64,000 nucleotides of DNA from Rutidosis leptorrhynchoides (taxonomy: Eukaryota > Streptophyta > Magnoliopsida > Asterales > Asteraceae): NCBI RefSeq assembly GCF_046630445.1, contig NC_092338.1, forward strand, positions 7,582,501-7,646,500. The letters are read 5' to 3'. Of the stretch, positions 11,701-24,235 are shown piece by piece. The first letter of the stretch is position 1, and each line of letters begins with the position of its first letter. Below the pieces are notes generated by a model that saw only the letters and a list, made by a program, of their open reading frames with translations, did no database searches and was not told the DNA's origin. Made by a program: the position numbers and the translations under genes.

Positions 11701-13022
11701 ACCACAAAAGTCTTCAACACAAATTTAATCAGAAACAACTGAATATGAGGCAGCGTAGGTGGATTGAATTATTGAATGATTACGACTTTGAGATTCGTTA
11801 CCACCCGGGGAAGGCAAATGTGGTAGCCGATGCCTTGAGCAGGAAGGACAGAGAACCCATTCGAGTAAAATCTATGAATATAATGATTCATAATAACATT
11901 ACTACTCAAATAAAGGAGGCGCAACAAGGAGTTTTAAAAGAGGGAAATTTAAAGGATGAAATACCCAAAGGATCGGAGAAGCATCTTAATATTCGGGAAG
12001 ACGGAACCCGGTATAGGGCTGAAAGGATTTGGGTACCAAAATTTGGAGATATGAGAGAAATGGTACTTAGAGAAGCTCATAAAACCAGATACTCAATACA
12101 TCCTGGAACGGGGAAGATGTACAAGGATCTCAAGAAACATTTTTGGTGGCCGGGTATGAAAGCCGATGTTGCTAAATACGTAGGAGAATGTTTGACGTGT
12201 TCTAAGGTCAAAGCTGAGCATCAGAAACCATCAGGTCTACTTCAACAACCCGAAATCCCGGAATGGAAATGGGAAAACATTACCATGGATTTCATCACTA
12301 AATTGCCAAGGACTGCAAGTGGTTTTGATACTATTTGGGTAATAGTTGACCGTCTCACCAAATCAGCACACTTCTTGCCAATAAGAGAAGATGACAAGAT
12401 GGAGAAGTTAGCACGACTGTATTTGAAGGAAGTCATCTCCAGACATGAAATACCAATCTCTATTATCTCTGATAGGGATGGCAGATTTATTTCAAGATTC
12501 TGGCAGACATTACAGCAAGCATTAGGAACTCGTCTAGACATGAGTACTGCCTATCATCCACAAACTGATGGACAGAGCGAAAGGACGATACAAACGCTTG
12601 AAGACATGCTACGAGCATGTGTTATTGATTTCGGAAACAGTTGGGATCGACATCTACCGTTAGCAGAATTTTCCTACAACAACAGCTACCATTCAAGCAT
12701 TGAGATGGCGCCGTTTGAAGCACTTTATGGTAGAAAGTGCAGGTCTCCGATTTGTTGGAGTGAAGTGAGGGATAGACAGATTACGGGTCCGGAGATTATA
12801 CAAGAAACTACCGAGAAGATCATCCAAATTCAACAACGGTTGAAAACCGCCCAAAGTCGACAAAAGAGCTACGCTGACATTAAAAGAAAAGATATAGAAT
12901 TTGAAATTGGAGAGATGGTCATGCTTAAAGTTGCACCTTGGAAAGGCGTTGTTCGATTTGGTAAACGAGGGAAATTAAATCCAAGGTATATTGGACCAAA
13001 ACCTGCCATGTATAAAAAATAA
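8775..13022 (+). pseudogene. Element A gag-pol polyprotein, truncated in the integrase C-terminus
   Basis: One open frame encodes gag and pol. I prefer Met at 8775; the frame is also open from 8739. The order, in residues from 8739, is: gag core about 60-210; an Asn-rich linker about 250-320 made of CAA/AAC triplets; zinc knuckles from 322 and 385 (the second CX2CX4HX4C); protease Asp-Ser-Gly at 443; reverse transcriptase with FIDDILIYS (Asp pair near 779); RNase H (YCDASKQG); integrase His/His/Cys/Cys region from 1114 and catalytic Asp 1184, Asp 1247, Glu 1281. Element D's homologue continues past this point into a post-integrase chromodomain-like tail. Here the frame leaves the family at 12994-12997 and ends in six unrelated residues read from G flank. 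The catalytic residues look intact, but the missing tail and 3' end mean this copy should not transpose alone. Confidence 0.93.
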
Positions 13023-16000
13023 CTAGTTTTCATAAACCCACTTCATCATCTAAATGGGTTTTACAACTAAAAAGCTCAAAACCCTAACTTAAATATCAAA
13101 ACATAAAGATGAATTTCGGAGTTAGAACTTACTATCACTACCACAACGTAGCCGTGAACGAAGAGAACAACTTTAACTCTTGAGACCCGACCCGAATCAC
13201 TCTTCTTCTTCCCCAATTCGAGCTTTCTCTCTCAAAACCCTTTACTCTCTCTCTAGGGTTTGGTGTGTGAGTGGGAGGGAAGAAATGAAAAGGAAATGAG
13301 GTTTGGATAAGATTGGGATCAGTTTTATGGTCAAAAACCCGTTCACATGTGAAATACCAACTTTGCCCTTCATTTAACTCATTAAAAGGCTGAACAACAT
13401 CAGATCGTGCCTATTGTCGCGCCGCGGAGCAAACCCTCCGCGTCGTGGCCCAAAGTGTAGTGACCCGAACTTTTCCATGTTTATATATATTAATTGAGAT
13501 TGATATTTACATGATTAAATGTTTCCAACATGTTAAGCAATCAAACATGTTAAGACTTGATTAATTGAAATATGTTTCATATAGACAATTGACCACCCAA
13601 GTTGACCGGTGATTCACGAACGTTAAAACTTGTAAAAACTATATGATGACATATATATGGATATATATATAGTTAACATGATACTATGATAAGTAAACAT
13701 ATCATTAAGTATATTAACAATGAACTACATATGTAAAAACAAGACTACTAACTTAATGATTTTTAAACGAGACATATATGTAACGATTATCATTGTAAAG
13801 ACATTTAATGTATATATATCATATTAAGAGATATTCATACATGATAATATCATGATAATATAATAATTTAAAATCTCATTTGATATTATAAACATTGGGT
13901 TAACAACATTTAACAAGATCGTTAACCTAAAGGTTTCAAAACAACACTTACATGTAACGACTAACGATGACTTAACGACTCAGTTAAAATGTATATACAT
14001 GTAGTGTTTTAATATGTATTTATACACTTTTGAAAGACTTCAATACACTTATCAAAATACTTCTACTTAACAAAAATGCTTACAATTACATCCTCGTTCA
14101 GTTTCATCAACAATTCTACTCGTATGCACCCGTATTCGTACTCGTACAATACACAGCTTTTAGATGTATGTACTATTGGTATATACACTCCAATGATCAG
14201 CTCTTAGCAGCCCATGTGATTCACCTAACACATGTGGGAACCATCATTTGGCAACTAGCATGAAATATTTCATAAAATTACAAAAATATGAGTAATCATT
14301 CATGACTTATTTACATGAAAACAAAATTACATATCCTTTATATCTAATCCATACACCAACGACCAAAAACACCTACAAACACTTTCATTCTTCAATTTTC
14401 TTCATCTAATTGATCTCTCTCAAGTTCTATCTTCAAGTTCTAAGTGTTCTTCATAAATTCCAAAAGTTCTAGTTTCATAAAATCAAGAATACTTTCAAGT
14501 TTGCTAGCTCACTTCCAATCTTGTAAGGTGATAATCCAACCTCAAGAAATCTTTGTTTCTTACAGTAGGTTATCATTCTAATACAAGGTAATAATCATAT
14601 TCAAACTTTGGTTCAATTTCTATAACTATAACAATCTTATTTCAAGTGATGATCTTACTTGAACTTGTTTTCGTGTCATGATTCTGCTTCAAGAACTCCG
14701 AGCCATCCAAGGATCCATTGAAGCTAGATCCATTTTTCTCTTTTCCAGTAGGTTTATGCAAGGAACTTAAGGTAGTAATGATGTTCATAACGTCATTCGA
14801 TTCATACATATAAAGCTATCTTATTCGAAGGTTTAAACTTGTAATCACTAGAACATAGTTTAGTTAATTCTAAACTTGTTCGCAAACAAAAGTTAATCCT
14901 TCTAACTTGACTTTTAAAATCAACTAAACACATGTTCTATATCTATATGATATGCTAACTTAATGATTTAAAACCTGGAAACACGAAAAACACCGTAAAA
15001 CCGGATTTACGCCGTCGTAGTAACACCGCGGGCTGTTTTGGGTTAGTTAATTAAAAACTATGATAAACTTTGATTTTAAAGTTGTTATTCTGAGAAAATG
15101 ATTTTTATTATGAACATGAAACTATATCCAAAAATTATGATTAAACTCAAAGTGGAAGTATGTTTTCTAAAATGGTCATCTAGACGTCGTTCTTTCGACT
15201 GAAATGACTACCTTTATAAAAACGACTTGTAACTTATTTTTCCGACTATAAACCTATACTTTTCTGTTTAGATTCATAAAATAGAGTTCAATATGAAACC
15301 ATAGCAATTTGATTCACTCAAAACGGATTTAAAATGAAGAAGTTATGGGTAAAACAAGATTGGATAATTTTTCTCATTTTAGCTACGTGAAAATTGGTAA
15401 CAAATCTATTCCAACCATAACTTAATCAACTTGTATTGTATATTATGTAATCTTGAGATACCATAGACACGTATACAATGTTTCGACCTATCATGTCGAC
15501 ACATCTATATATATTTCGGAACAACCATAGACACTCTATATGTGAATGTTGGAGTTAGCTATACAGGGTTGAGGTTGATTCCAAAATATATATAGTTTGA
15601 GTTGTGATCAATACTGAGATACGTATACACTGGGTCGTGGATTGATTCAAGATAATATTTATCGATTTATTTCTGTACATCTAACTGTGGACAACTAGTT
15701 GTAGGTTACTAACGAGGACAGCTGACTTAATAAACTTAAAACATCAAAATATATTAAAAGTGTTGTAAATATATTTTGAACATACTTTGATATATATGTA
15801 TATATTGTTATAGGTTCGTGAATCAACCAGTGGCCAAGTCTTACTTCCCGACGAAGTAAAAATATGTGAAAGTGAGTTATAGTCCCACTTTTAAAATCTA
15901 ATATTTTTGGGATGAGAATACATGCAGGTTTTATAAATGATTTACAAAATAGACACAAGTACGTGAAACTACATTCTATGGTTGAATTATCGAAATCGAA

Positions 16001-16705
16001 TATGCCCCTTTTTATTAAGTCTGGTAATCTAAGAATTAGGGAACAGACACCCTAATTGACGCGAATCCTAAAGATAGATCTATTGGGCCTAACAAACCCC
16101 ATCCAAAGTACCGGATGCTTTAGTACTTCGAAATTTATATCATATCCGAAGGGTGTCCCGGAATGATGGGGATATTCTTATATATGCATCTTGTTAATGT
16201 CGGTTACCAGGTGTTCACCATATGAATGATTTTTATCTCTATGTATGGGATGTGTATTGAAATATGAAATCTTGTGGTCTATTGTTACGATTTGATATAT
16301 ATAGGTTAAACCTATAACTCACCAACATTTTTGTTGACGTTTAAAGCATGTTTATTCTCAGGTGAATATTAAGAGCTTCCGCTGTTGCATACTAAAATAA
16401 GGACAAGATTTGGAGTCCATGTTTGTATGATATTGTGTAAAAACTGCATTCAAGAAACTGATTTCGATGTAACATATTTGTATTGTAAACCATTATGTAA
16501 TGGTCGTGTGTAAACAGGATATTTTAGATTATCATTATTTGATAATCTACGTAAAGCTTTTTAAACCTTTATTTATGAAATAAAGGTTATGGTTTGTTTT
16601 AAAAATGAATGCAGTCTTTGAAAAACGTCTCATATAGAGGTCAAAACCTCGCAACGAAATCAATTAATATGGAACGTTTTTAATCAATAAGAACGGGAAA
16701 TTTCA
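12997..16705 (+). repeat. Second copy of G flank plus element A LTR (solo-LTR state)
   Basis: This 3709-bp block repeats 3081-6789 at an offset of 9916 bp. It consists of 459 bp of G LTR flank (12997-13455, ending in CAAAG) followed by a 3250-bp A LTR (13456-16705). After the LTR comes CAAAG again (16706-16710) and the rest of G's LTR, with no primer site. This copy therefore has the form of a solo LTR with both TSDs. I count about 3 differences in the flank and about 14 in the LTR, roughly the same rate. Confidence 0.92.
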
Positions 16706-16710
16706 CAAAG

Positions 16711-17146
16711 GGTGATTTTAGATCACATTTTTAAGCTTTCTGGCCCTCAAAATAGGCAATTATCGCGCCGTGGCCATTCTGATCGTGCCGTGACAATGAC
16801 ATGTTTCATCCGAACTTCAACAACTTGTTTTGGCCATAACTTTTTGACCGTAACTCCGTTTTCGATGAATCAAATATCGTTGGAAACGTAATAAGATTTC
16901 CTTTCTAATGGTAAGGTTTTGAAATATCAACTCAAACTTTATTTGGGGTCGAAAAGGTACGTACACACCTTGTAACTCAAACAACGTCCAGTTTTCTTCG
17001 ACATTCGAACAAGCAACACGTACACGCTTGGTACACTTTATACACTCATCGTACAATCATCTTTATATTATTATACAACCAAATATGAACATTCTAAAGA
17101 TCAATCACGTACCTCGGACATGTTTGATGAAAAACGGGATGTTACA
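16711..17146 (-). repeat. Element G 5' LTR, right piece
   Basis: This continues the G LTR after the A insertion. On the minus strand it starts TGTAACATCCCG at 17146. It holds two more CpG-rich words at about 16754-16767 and 16779-16791, and the sequence CCGTAACTCCGTTTT at 16848-16862, which also occurs in element B's LTRs. Confidence 0.75.
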
Positions 17147-17569
17147 CAATTAGACCATGATATCTACATGAACAGTGAAGTACTTTTGTGTACATTACAG
17201 ATATGGAAAGCTCTCATCTCAAAAGTCAATTCATTTTAGCATACAAGTCCGTTTTCATGCATGTGCTGGAAAAATCTATGTTTTCATTCGATTAGGCATA
17301 TCACGAGTTTTACTCAAGAAAATGAAATGATATCCTAGTGTAACCTGAGTGTTTTTGAATTATCTATCCAATGGTAATCAATACACAAGCCAATTCGTGA
17401 CCCATCAATACCAGTTTTCTGATCAAGCATAAAAACACAATGATAATTCAAACGGTCATAACTTAAGCATACGGAAACGAAATTAAGCGATTCAAAAGAG
17501 CAAACTCAATAGTTTTTCGACACCAATACATCTAGATATATTGTATTAACAGTAATTAAACCAATTTTA
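17147..17569 (-). repeat. LTR I, left piece (interrupted by H)
   Basis: This is sequence between G and solo LTR H. It continues after H at 20059. Its layout resembles other LTRs here, with a 'cataactt...acggaaacgaaat' stretch. It has no coding potential. The left border is uncertain because G abuts it. Confidence 0.45.
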
Positions 17570-20053
17570 TGTAACATCCCGCATTTTTCCGTTAAATTTA
17601 TTTTTAACACTGTCTTTTTTTTTAATAAATATCTTTCGTTATTTAAATTCGTAGTTTCCGTTGACTAACGTTCATAATATTCCCGCTATTTAATTATAAC
17701 ATCACTCGATTACTCGGGCGTTTTTAAAATATTCGTTCGGTTAATTCTCGCACCCGACTACAAACTTGAGGGACTAAACTTGCCAAGAGACTAAACTCTT
17801 GACTAGGTCAACTAGTCAAGGTATCCTCACCACCACTCATTATCCACCATTTTTCTTTTTCTTTTCCTTAACACTTTCAACATTTCTCTCAAATCCTCTC
17901 AACAAAGATTCATCATCCAAACCGAATCAAGAAGCAAACATCAAAATAAATTACATATTCGTGATCCTCTCTTCATCCTCTACATTTTGGTACCAATTTC
18001 ATCAAGTTTGGGTAACATTTCTAAAACTCTAGATTTTCTCTAAATTCGTGTTTTTTACTTGAAATGGTGTTAGTTAGTGTCTATGGCTCGTGTGTAACAT
18101 GAATATATATTTTGTTTGCTCGATTTGTTGTTTTAAGTAACTAGTTTGAACATTTGAAATGGGTTTGCTTAATCTTGCATTTTGGAAGATTAAATGTTGT
18201 TTGATTTTTAAAGTTCATGTTTTAATTGTGTTACTAGTATCACTAGCTTCGTTTTGATGCGTAGGTTGATTAAGAAAACTTCAAACACATGATTATTGAT
18301 TTTTGTGAATTTTGGTTAGGGTTTGATAGACTTTGAAATGAACTTTTGATGCGTTGAATGCTTGTTAATGTTGTTAGTAAGTGTTTAGATGCATTGTATG
18401 CTTAATTACCTTCGAAACGGCATATCGTATGTGTAAATTGGATTCCCGAATCATAAAATACGTTTTACGAACTTGAAACTTTGAAAATAAACCTTTCTTG
18501 ATCAATTGACGAGTTTTCGGTTATTGTAATTGATGTTTTTGCTTGTGAAAGGTAGTTAATTGTATTCCTTGTCAAAAGAGCTTTCCAATGATATAAGATG
18601 CGTATTCTAAGTGTTTACGGTTTGCGTTTTGTGCTAAATTGAATTTTGGATCAAGACTTGAACTTTTGAAACTGACCAGGTACCAGGCCACGCCTAATGT
18701 CGCGGCGCGACACCTCTGGCCGCGGCGCGGCAATAGCCGTGTTTGGGTTCTGACTTACTTTGTCAAATTTCGAAAAATGTTTGCTATGCTACGCACCTCT
18801 GATTCACATGTAACTTGTTCTAACATGCTTATATATGAATAAAAACCTTAGAAAAATAGTTCGGGACCCGACCCGATCCCGTTGACTTTTTCGTTGACTT
18901 TGACCAAGTTTGACTTTTAGTCAAACTTAACAAAACACTTATACAATCGTTCTAATATTATTTTATACTTGATTCTTGCATGAAACTTGACAACGTGATT
19001 CACATGCTATATAATCGAGTCGTAATGAGCCATAGGACTAATTGAACACATTTCGCCCGACCTTGTGTCGTAACCGGTTAATTGATACAACTTACTTGTT
19101 TAGGTTAAGGCTAAGCAACATTCATGCACACGTTTACTTTGTGAAGTACATTTATACTCGTGCACTCGAGGTGAGATCATAGTCCCATCTTTCAACAACT
19201 TTTATACTTTTAAATCATGGGATGAGAAACATATACGGTTTTATACTACATACTTTTACACTTTGAACACAAGTACGGAAACGAACATTCCACGTGCGGG
19301 TTTGAACAAAAAGCCTCAATTCAATTATCATTAGTTACACTTGCAGGGTGTAAACGAGAACTTATATTATGTGATCACATGGGCTTGACGAGCCTCATTC
19401 GGACGGTTCGCTACCGTTAGCGGATGAAATATATTTTCGGGTCTAGTGTATGTTCTAACACTACGCAAAGGGTGCAAAACAGTTAAGTTTGATAATTGGG
19501 TGCCCGGGATACAAATAACAACTTTTGGAATGCAAATGATTTTGATAATCATCTTATATTAAATCTTGTGGTTCAAATACAACGTTTACTAAAACACCTA
19601 TGATTTCACCAACGTTTTTCGTTGACAGTTTTCTATATGTTTCTCAGGTTCATACATGGCTATTTGATACATGATTTCCGCGTACACTCATACTTGCTTG
19701 GGGTCAAGCATACATGCATACACTCTGATTTCTTGCTTGGAGTCAAGCATACATACATGCATACGCTAGTGATAGCACCTTTGGATTCAAACATATTGTT
19801 TACATACTTACGCTATTTATAGCAACTGTGATTTTAAACTAATTATGTCGCAAGATATTTCATTTGTACTTTACTACTTTTGTAAACTTAAACTTGTTGT
19901 CGATCCGTTTGGTGAACTAAACTTTGCAAGTCATGCACGTTTCAAATGAATGCGACATAATTTTGGTCAAACGCGTCTCATATAGGGACTATGACCACGT
20001 AACGGGACCTAAGTTAGCGGCACCGTCAATGACGATTTTGTCGGGTCGCTACA
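17570..20053 (+). mobile_element. Solo LTR H (2484 bp)
   Basis: It starts TGTAACATCCCGC and ends GGGTCGCTACA, flanked by the 5-bp TSD TTTTA (17565-17569 and 20054-20058). It has no primer site or coding region. It contains TTCTCAGGT (19641-19649), 'cgtctcatatag' near the 3' end, and two perfect CpG palindromes at 18699-18711 and 18719-18731. The short frames within it have no recognisable product. Confidence 0.88.
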
Positions 20054-20058
20054 TTTTA

Positions 20059-20935
20059 TCAGAATCATCACAAAGCAATTCGACTTTTAATCAAAATAAT
20101 CAATACGAACAATCTAACGATTAAACAAGCATATAAACACAATGAATCGAGCAATTGACCAACATAAACTATGAAACCTTATGAAATTAGAATTTTTAAA
20201 GCTAGGGTTCATGTAATTATACCTTTGGTCGTGAAAATAATTATACCCACGCGTAGAGGACGATGTGAATTTCGAGTTTCGAGTTGAAGGTTTTATCTAA
20301 TTGTGAAAAACTGATGTGATGGGATGGTGATGGTTGATCGATGATGGGAGGCAGAAAAGAGGCAGGAGTCGACTGATTAATGAGTAGGGAGAAAAGAATA
20401 CAATTTAGGTTACTACTTAATTTAGCATTAGGCTTAAAACAAACACTAGTTATAATTTTAAAAGCCCAAAATAAAAATAAAATGGGGGAGTGGGGGTTCA
20501 TGACCGAATGGCCCAATGGGAGTGTTCCCGGGCTCTCGTTGTCTAGTACTGTGTAATCGTGACTCGTTTCAGGTGCCGTTTAAACGTACCGAAGGTCCGA
20601 AACGCTAAACCGATCGTTAAAACGCAACCAAACGTTTAATTTATTAAAAACCCAATAAATTAAATATTTTTTAAAAAGTTAATAATTATTAAAATAATTA
20701 TTAAAATAAACCCGAGCGTTTCGTTGCTCAAAAAGTAGTTATCCAAACCGTATATTTTTTATCGTATTTCTTTATCCGAAATATATTTTTCAAATTAATA
20801 TTAACCCATATTAATTATCGTAACCCTCCAAGGATCAAGTATTAATACACATAAACACATAAAACGTCAAGTAATCTCCGTTAAATTAACTAACAGAAAG
20901 TTAACGGAAGTGACGAAAAAAGCAGGGTTGTTACA
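20059..20935 (-). repeat. LTR I, right piece (5' end of the LTR on the minus strand)
   Basis: On the minus strand it begins TGTAACAACCCTGC at 20935, the TGTAACA-CCC start shared with G and H. It holds an AT-rich block (20620-20830). It contains no gene; the 91-aa minus frame at 20241-20516 has no recognisable domain. Confidence 0.55.
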
Positions 20936-21246
20936 GTAATGCTTCCGCTTACTGAAGTTGTCTTGCTTGTTTGCTGCTAGTACTGGAGTGATGTCCAGCA
21001 TGTTTTTCGTCATGACTTATTTCAAGAACTACTATTCGCATTGAAAACTATTTTCTTTCATAATGTTTTGAGTTACTTATGTTGGTCATAGATCTCAACT
21101 ACTTTCAGAATTATTTCTATGTTTAATGACTTTTCTTTTGAAACTTAATGCGAATACTTTTCGGAAACGTCTCATATAGAGGACGTGACCGTTAACTGTG
21201 TGACCAGAGTTAATACACCGTTAGTGAATTCTGACAGAGTATTACA
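20936..21246 (+). repeat. LTR J, 3' remnant
   Basis: It has the LTR-end layout seen in A, H and N: GCTTCCGCT near the start, 'acgtctcatatagagg' at about 21166, and an end in GAGTATTACA at 21246. LTR I was inserted in front of it, so its 5' part is displaced. It borders a copia gag frame, which it presumably interrupted. Confidence 0.6.
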
Positions 21247-21273
21247 TATTCTTTCTAGAAAAGAATCTCATAG

Positions 21274-21630
21274 GTCCTCATCTCAAAGCACTACAAAGTA
21301 CCCCAATATACTTCCGCTTTCAATGCAAAAATTGTTTCTAATCAAAGCAATATACAAAGTAATAATAAGGGCAGAGTCTCACAGCTTAATCGGAAATATT
21401 TTAAGTGTCAGAAAATTGGACATACAATTGACAGATGTAATCGAATTGTTAGATATCCTCCACACTATAAAGGGGAAATGGATAATAACAAAATAAATCA
21501 TAACTACACTTCTCTCTGGTCTAATAATTATAGTTCAAAGGGTTTCTCCAGTAACTATGCTATTGTTGAGTCATCTAGTCAAGGTAGGATGCCTTTTTTT
21601 AGGAACAACTTTTTGTTCTTATGTCTTTAA
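21274..21630 (+). pseudogene. Copia gag C-terminus with zinc knuckle (element K remnant)
   Basis: Read in the frame starting at 21274, this gives about 118 residues ending at a TAA at 21628-21630. The diagnostic part is CQKIGHTIDRC around 21406-21438 followed by a RYPPHYKG segment, the usual copia gag zinc knuckle and downstream motif. The first Cys of the knuckle is replaced by Tyr, a single G-to-A change. A TAG precedes the frame at 21271. Everything upstream is cut off by LTR J and no pol follows, so this is a dead fragment. Confidence 0.75.
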
Positions 21631-21712
21631 CTGATAAACACATCTACTCTAAGGGCGAAAGGTAAGACTAAATAAATATACTCAAAATTTTAATTTATAA
21701 CTCAAAACTTGT

Positions 21713-22310
21713 GTTGGTGCATGCTTGTGTAATCCATAGTTATGTGATTGTTGACGGACATTTCAGTATGTGATCATAAACATTGTGACTATTGAATCTT
21801 TGTTAATGCACGTAATCATTTAAGTCAATAGTCAAACTGACTAGATAGTCGACCGAATGAGTAAGTAAGTCGACCGAATGTCAAGACTGTCGTCCGATGG
21901 TCCTGGTTGGTGGAGTTGATCTTCGATCGACTTAAGAAGACAGTCAACCGACTGTCATTGCAGACACTATATATACGAGTTTAAGCCCCATTTGTTAGGT
22001 TACGAATCATATGCACCCTAAGTTGTCTGCAACGGTCCCTACGTCCAAATATCACTGAATATCGACCTAGGCTTCGCGTTAATCCAGAACAAATCTTGGT
22101 TCGACTCATACGAACCCGAAAACCCTAAGATATTTGACTTTGTTCTAGTTCTAGTGTTATTCCGCCTCTAAGACTAGGTAGATTAAGTCTAAGATCCTTT
22201 AACAACGTCTACAACTTGTTTAGTATACTTCCTCGTTATTGAAAAACACTTAAAATTAAACACACTTAAATAATGTTCGTTCTCTAATACTTCCTCACTT
22301 TTGAGCCCCT
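21713..22310 (+). repeat. Candidate copia LTR (element K)
   Basis: It starts TGTTGGTGCATGC and follows the copia gag remnant. It has a TATA-like stretch (about 21968) and clustered words GTCGACCGAATG (twice) and GTCGTCCGATGG, plus CAGTCAACCGACTG, in the region upstream of it. The right edge is not fixed and I see no TSD. The LTR identity is an inference. Confidence 0.4.
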
Positions 22311-22522
22311 GATTGATACGTTATATATAATCCATGATATGTACGGAGTAATTTTTAGTTGTACTTATCGTTATGAAAAATAATCTTTTATCCATATATA
22401 TCAAGCATTCATCGTAAGTCACTTTGCAAATAAATGTCAAATAGAGGTGCCACTATATTTACAAATAGACGTACTTTAAAAATAAAGTATGTTTCTTCGT
22501 GTTTGCGTACGTGGTTCAGATG

Positions 22523-22839
22523 TAGTAGCGATTTTAGGATCAAAACTTAATAGAGTTCTGAAGTTTTATTTTCAGTATTAATTATATTTGAATGTTATTT
22601 TAATGTTTGTATATCTTTAAAAACTACAAGTTCAAAAAAATACATAGGGTTCAATTAGTTAAATTTAGTGGTGTCCTATATACAATTTAAAGAAAAAGTT
22701 ATAAATTTGAAAAATATATGAGGTCATGTACTTAAATTTAATAGTGTCCTATAAAATTTAAATGATACTTTCTACATAAAAATTTCAAACTAGCTGTATT
22801 TTCTGTGACTCCGCGGGTTAAAGAGTAGATTCGCCACTG
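22523..22839 (-). mobile_element. hAT-type MITE, 317 bp
   Basis: The minus strand begins CAGTGGCGAATCTAC at 22839. The other end reads TAGTAGCGATTTTAG on the plus strand, so the terminal inverted repeats are imperfect. The 8-bp flanks TTCAGATG (22515-22522) and TTTAGATG (22840-22847) match at 7 of 8. An 8-bp TSD and a CAGTGGCG end fit the hAT superfamily. There is no ORF. Confidence 0.7.
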
Positions 22840-22879
22840 TTTAGATGGTTTATAATCTTCCAATTGATTTGCAGATTGA

Positions 22880-23098
22880 TAACTCTCTTCTCGCTTTTGT
22901 TAGTTTTAGTGTGTCGTTGGTTTTAGGATCTTATTTTCTATAATTTGCCATAGTTTGTTGTTGTAAGTTTGTGTTAGGTTGATCGGTTGGTTTAGCTTTG
23001 TATGTTTATAAGAGTTTGTATGTTTTAACGGTTACATTTTTTTTTGATAAACTTCTATCTTGTTATAAAATGTTATCTTTTTCTTGTAAAAAAATTAC
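22880..23098 (+). repeat. Possible L1-type LINE 3' tail
   Basis: The sequence is T/G-rich with repeated 'gttgttg...tttgttag' wording and 'cttgtaaaaaaa' at the end, like the 3' untranslated tails of plant L1 LINEs. No reverse transcriptase is visible. The call rests on composition. Confidence 0.3.
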
Positions 23099-23339
23099 AT
23101 GTTGTCTCATATGTGACATCATCAGGACTGAATACGGTTGTAGTTGTTACGAAAAATTGAATTCTAAACAGAATTAATTCTAAAACTATGCATGTTGTCC
23201 ATTTCCAACGAAATATCATGAGCATTATTAAATAGAGTAGTTTAAGTGTTTGCGGTTACGTTTTAAATGCATGAATTTAAAATACCAAGACATTCCTAGC
23301 TCAATGTTTTTTTATTAAAAATATAATCTGCAGTTATTA

Positions 23340-23638
23340 ATTAGCTTTTTTGATGGTCACTTATTAGGCAAGGGTTGATGATCTTGTTGCTAGTTAGTTG
23401 AGTTCATTTTGTGTGGTTTGTTACTTTAGTTTTAGTTTGTTTTCCTTTTGAATCGTTTGTTTATTTTATTGTTAACATCTCAGCTCTAAGTTTTACCGGC
23501 CTATTTACTTTCTATTTAATATCTGTTTATCTACAACTTTTAATTCAATAAATAAAATTATCTGGTATGTTTGACACTCATCCCCATTAAGAATCAAATG
23601 GAAACAAAGTCAAATTTAAAAAAAAAAAAAAAAAAAAA
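23340..23638 (+). repeat. Possible LINE 3' tail ending in a 21-A tract
   Basis: A T/G-rich segment with the same wording as 22880-23098 ends in a run of 21 A (23618-23638). It fits a 5'-truncated LINE insertion. There is no coding part. Confidence 0.35.
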
Positions 23639-23737
23639 GGTAAACATCTCTTTAGTTTTGTTAGTTTTTAAGAGCTTGTTAGGTTCAACTTTGTTTTTCT
23701 AGTGCCAAGTCGCGTTTTGCTTGTATCACTACTAGTT

Positions 23738-23739
<2 letters not shown>

Positions 23740-23775
<36 letters not shown>

Positions 23776-24235
23776 AAAAAAGACTCATTTGTATAGTTAT
23801 CGTTTAAAAAAAAAGTTAAGCAACTTCTAAGAATAAATAAAATGTATTATATATTATACATTAATTAAAATATATAAAAGATTCTTGTTACATTATATAT
23901 TTTATATATGATTGTTGTTACATTAAAAAATATTATAAATCTTTACAAGTATTACTGTAAGTATGAGGAGCGAATAAGAAGAAATTTTTTTAGAGTGAAA
24001 AACAATAAATAAATTAGCTGCTCCGAGTATCATCAACATTCAACAAGGTACAAACCAATGCAATAACAAATGAAAAACTAACATAGTAATAGTAAACAAA
24101 CAACAAACAAGATTACAAACTAACGCTAGGCCAAACACAAACCTAGTCACCAACTAAATGAACAAAGTATAACAAACATAGCAAAACAACCTAACAAACC
24201 AAACAAGCAAGCAAAAAATGTGCTATCATTTTCAT
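23740..24235 (-). repeat. Possible LINE 3' tail with a 35-T tract (minus strand)
   Basis: A run of 35 T (23740-23774) is followed by sequence that is T/G-rich when read on the minus strand, especially 24000-24230. It mirrors the two plus-strand tails just upstream. Confidence 0.3.

Larger units (their letters stand above)
3540..12996 (+). mobile_element. Element A: Ty3/gypsy retrotransposon carrying an F-box ORF, 3' truncated
   Basis: The order is 5' LTR (3540-6789), imperfect primer site (6791-6803), acidic ORF (6999-7613), F-box ORF (7792-8433), then gag-pol (8775-12996). The TSD CAAAG lies at 3535-3539. Gag-pol order is gag, protease, reverse transcriptase, RNase H, integrase, which is the Ty3/gypsy order. 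The 3' end of integrase, the polypurine tract and the true 3' LTR are missing. At 12996 the sequence switches to a second copy of the G flank. Two extra ORFs ahead of gag are not part of the usual Ty3 plan. Confidence 0.9.
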
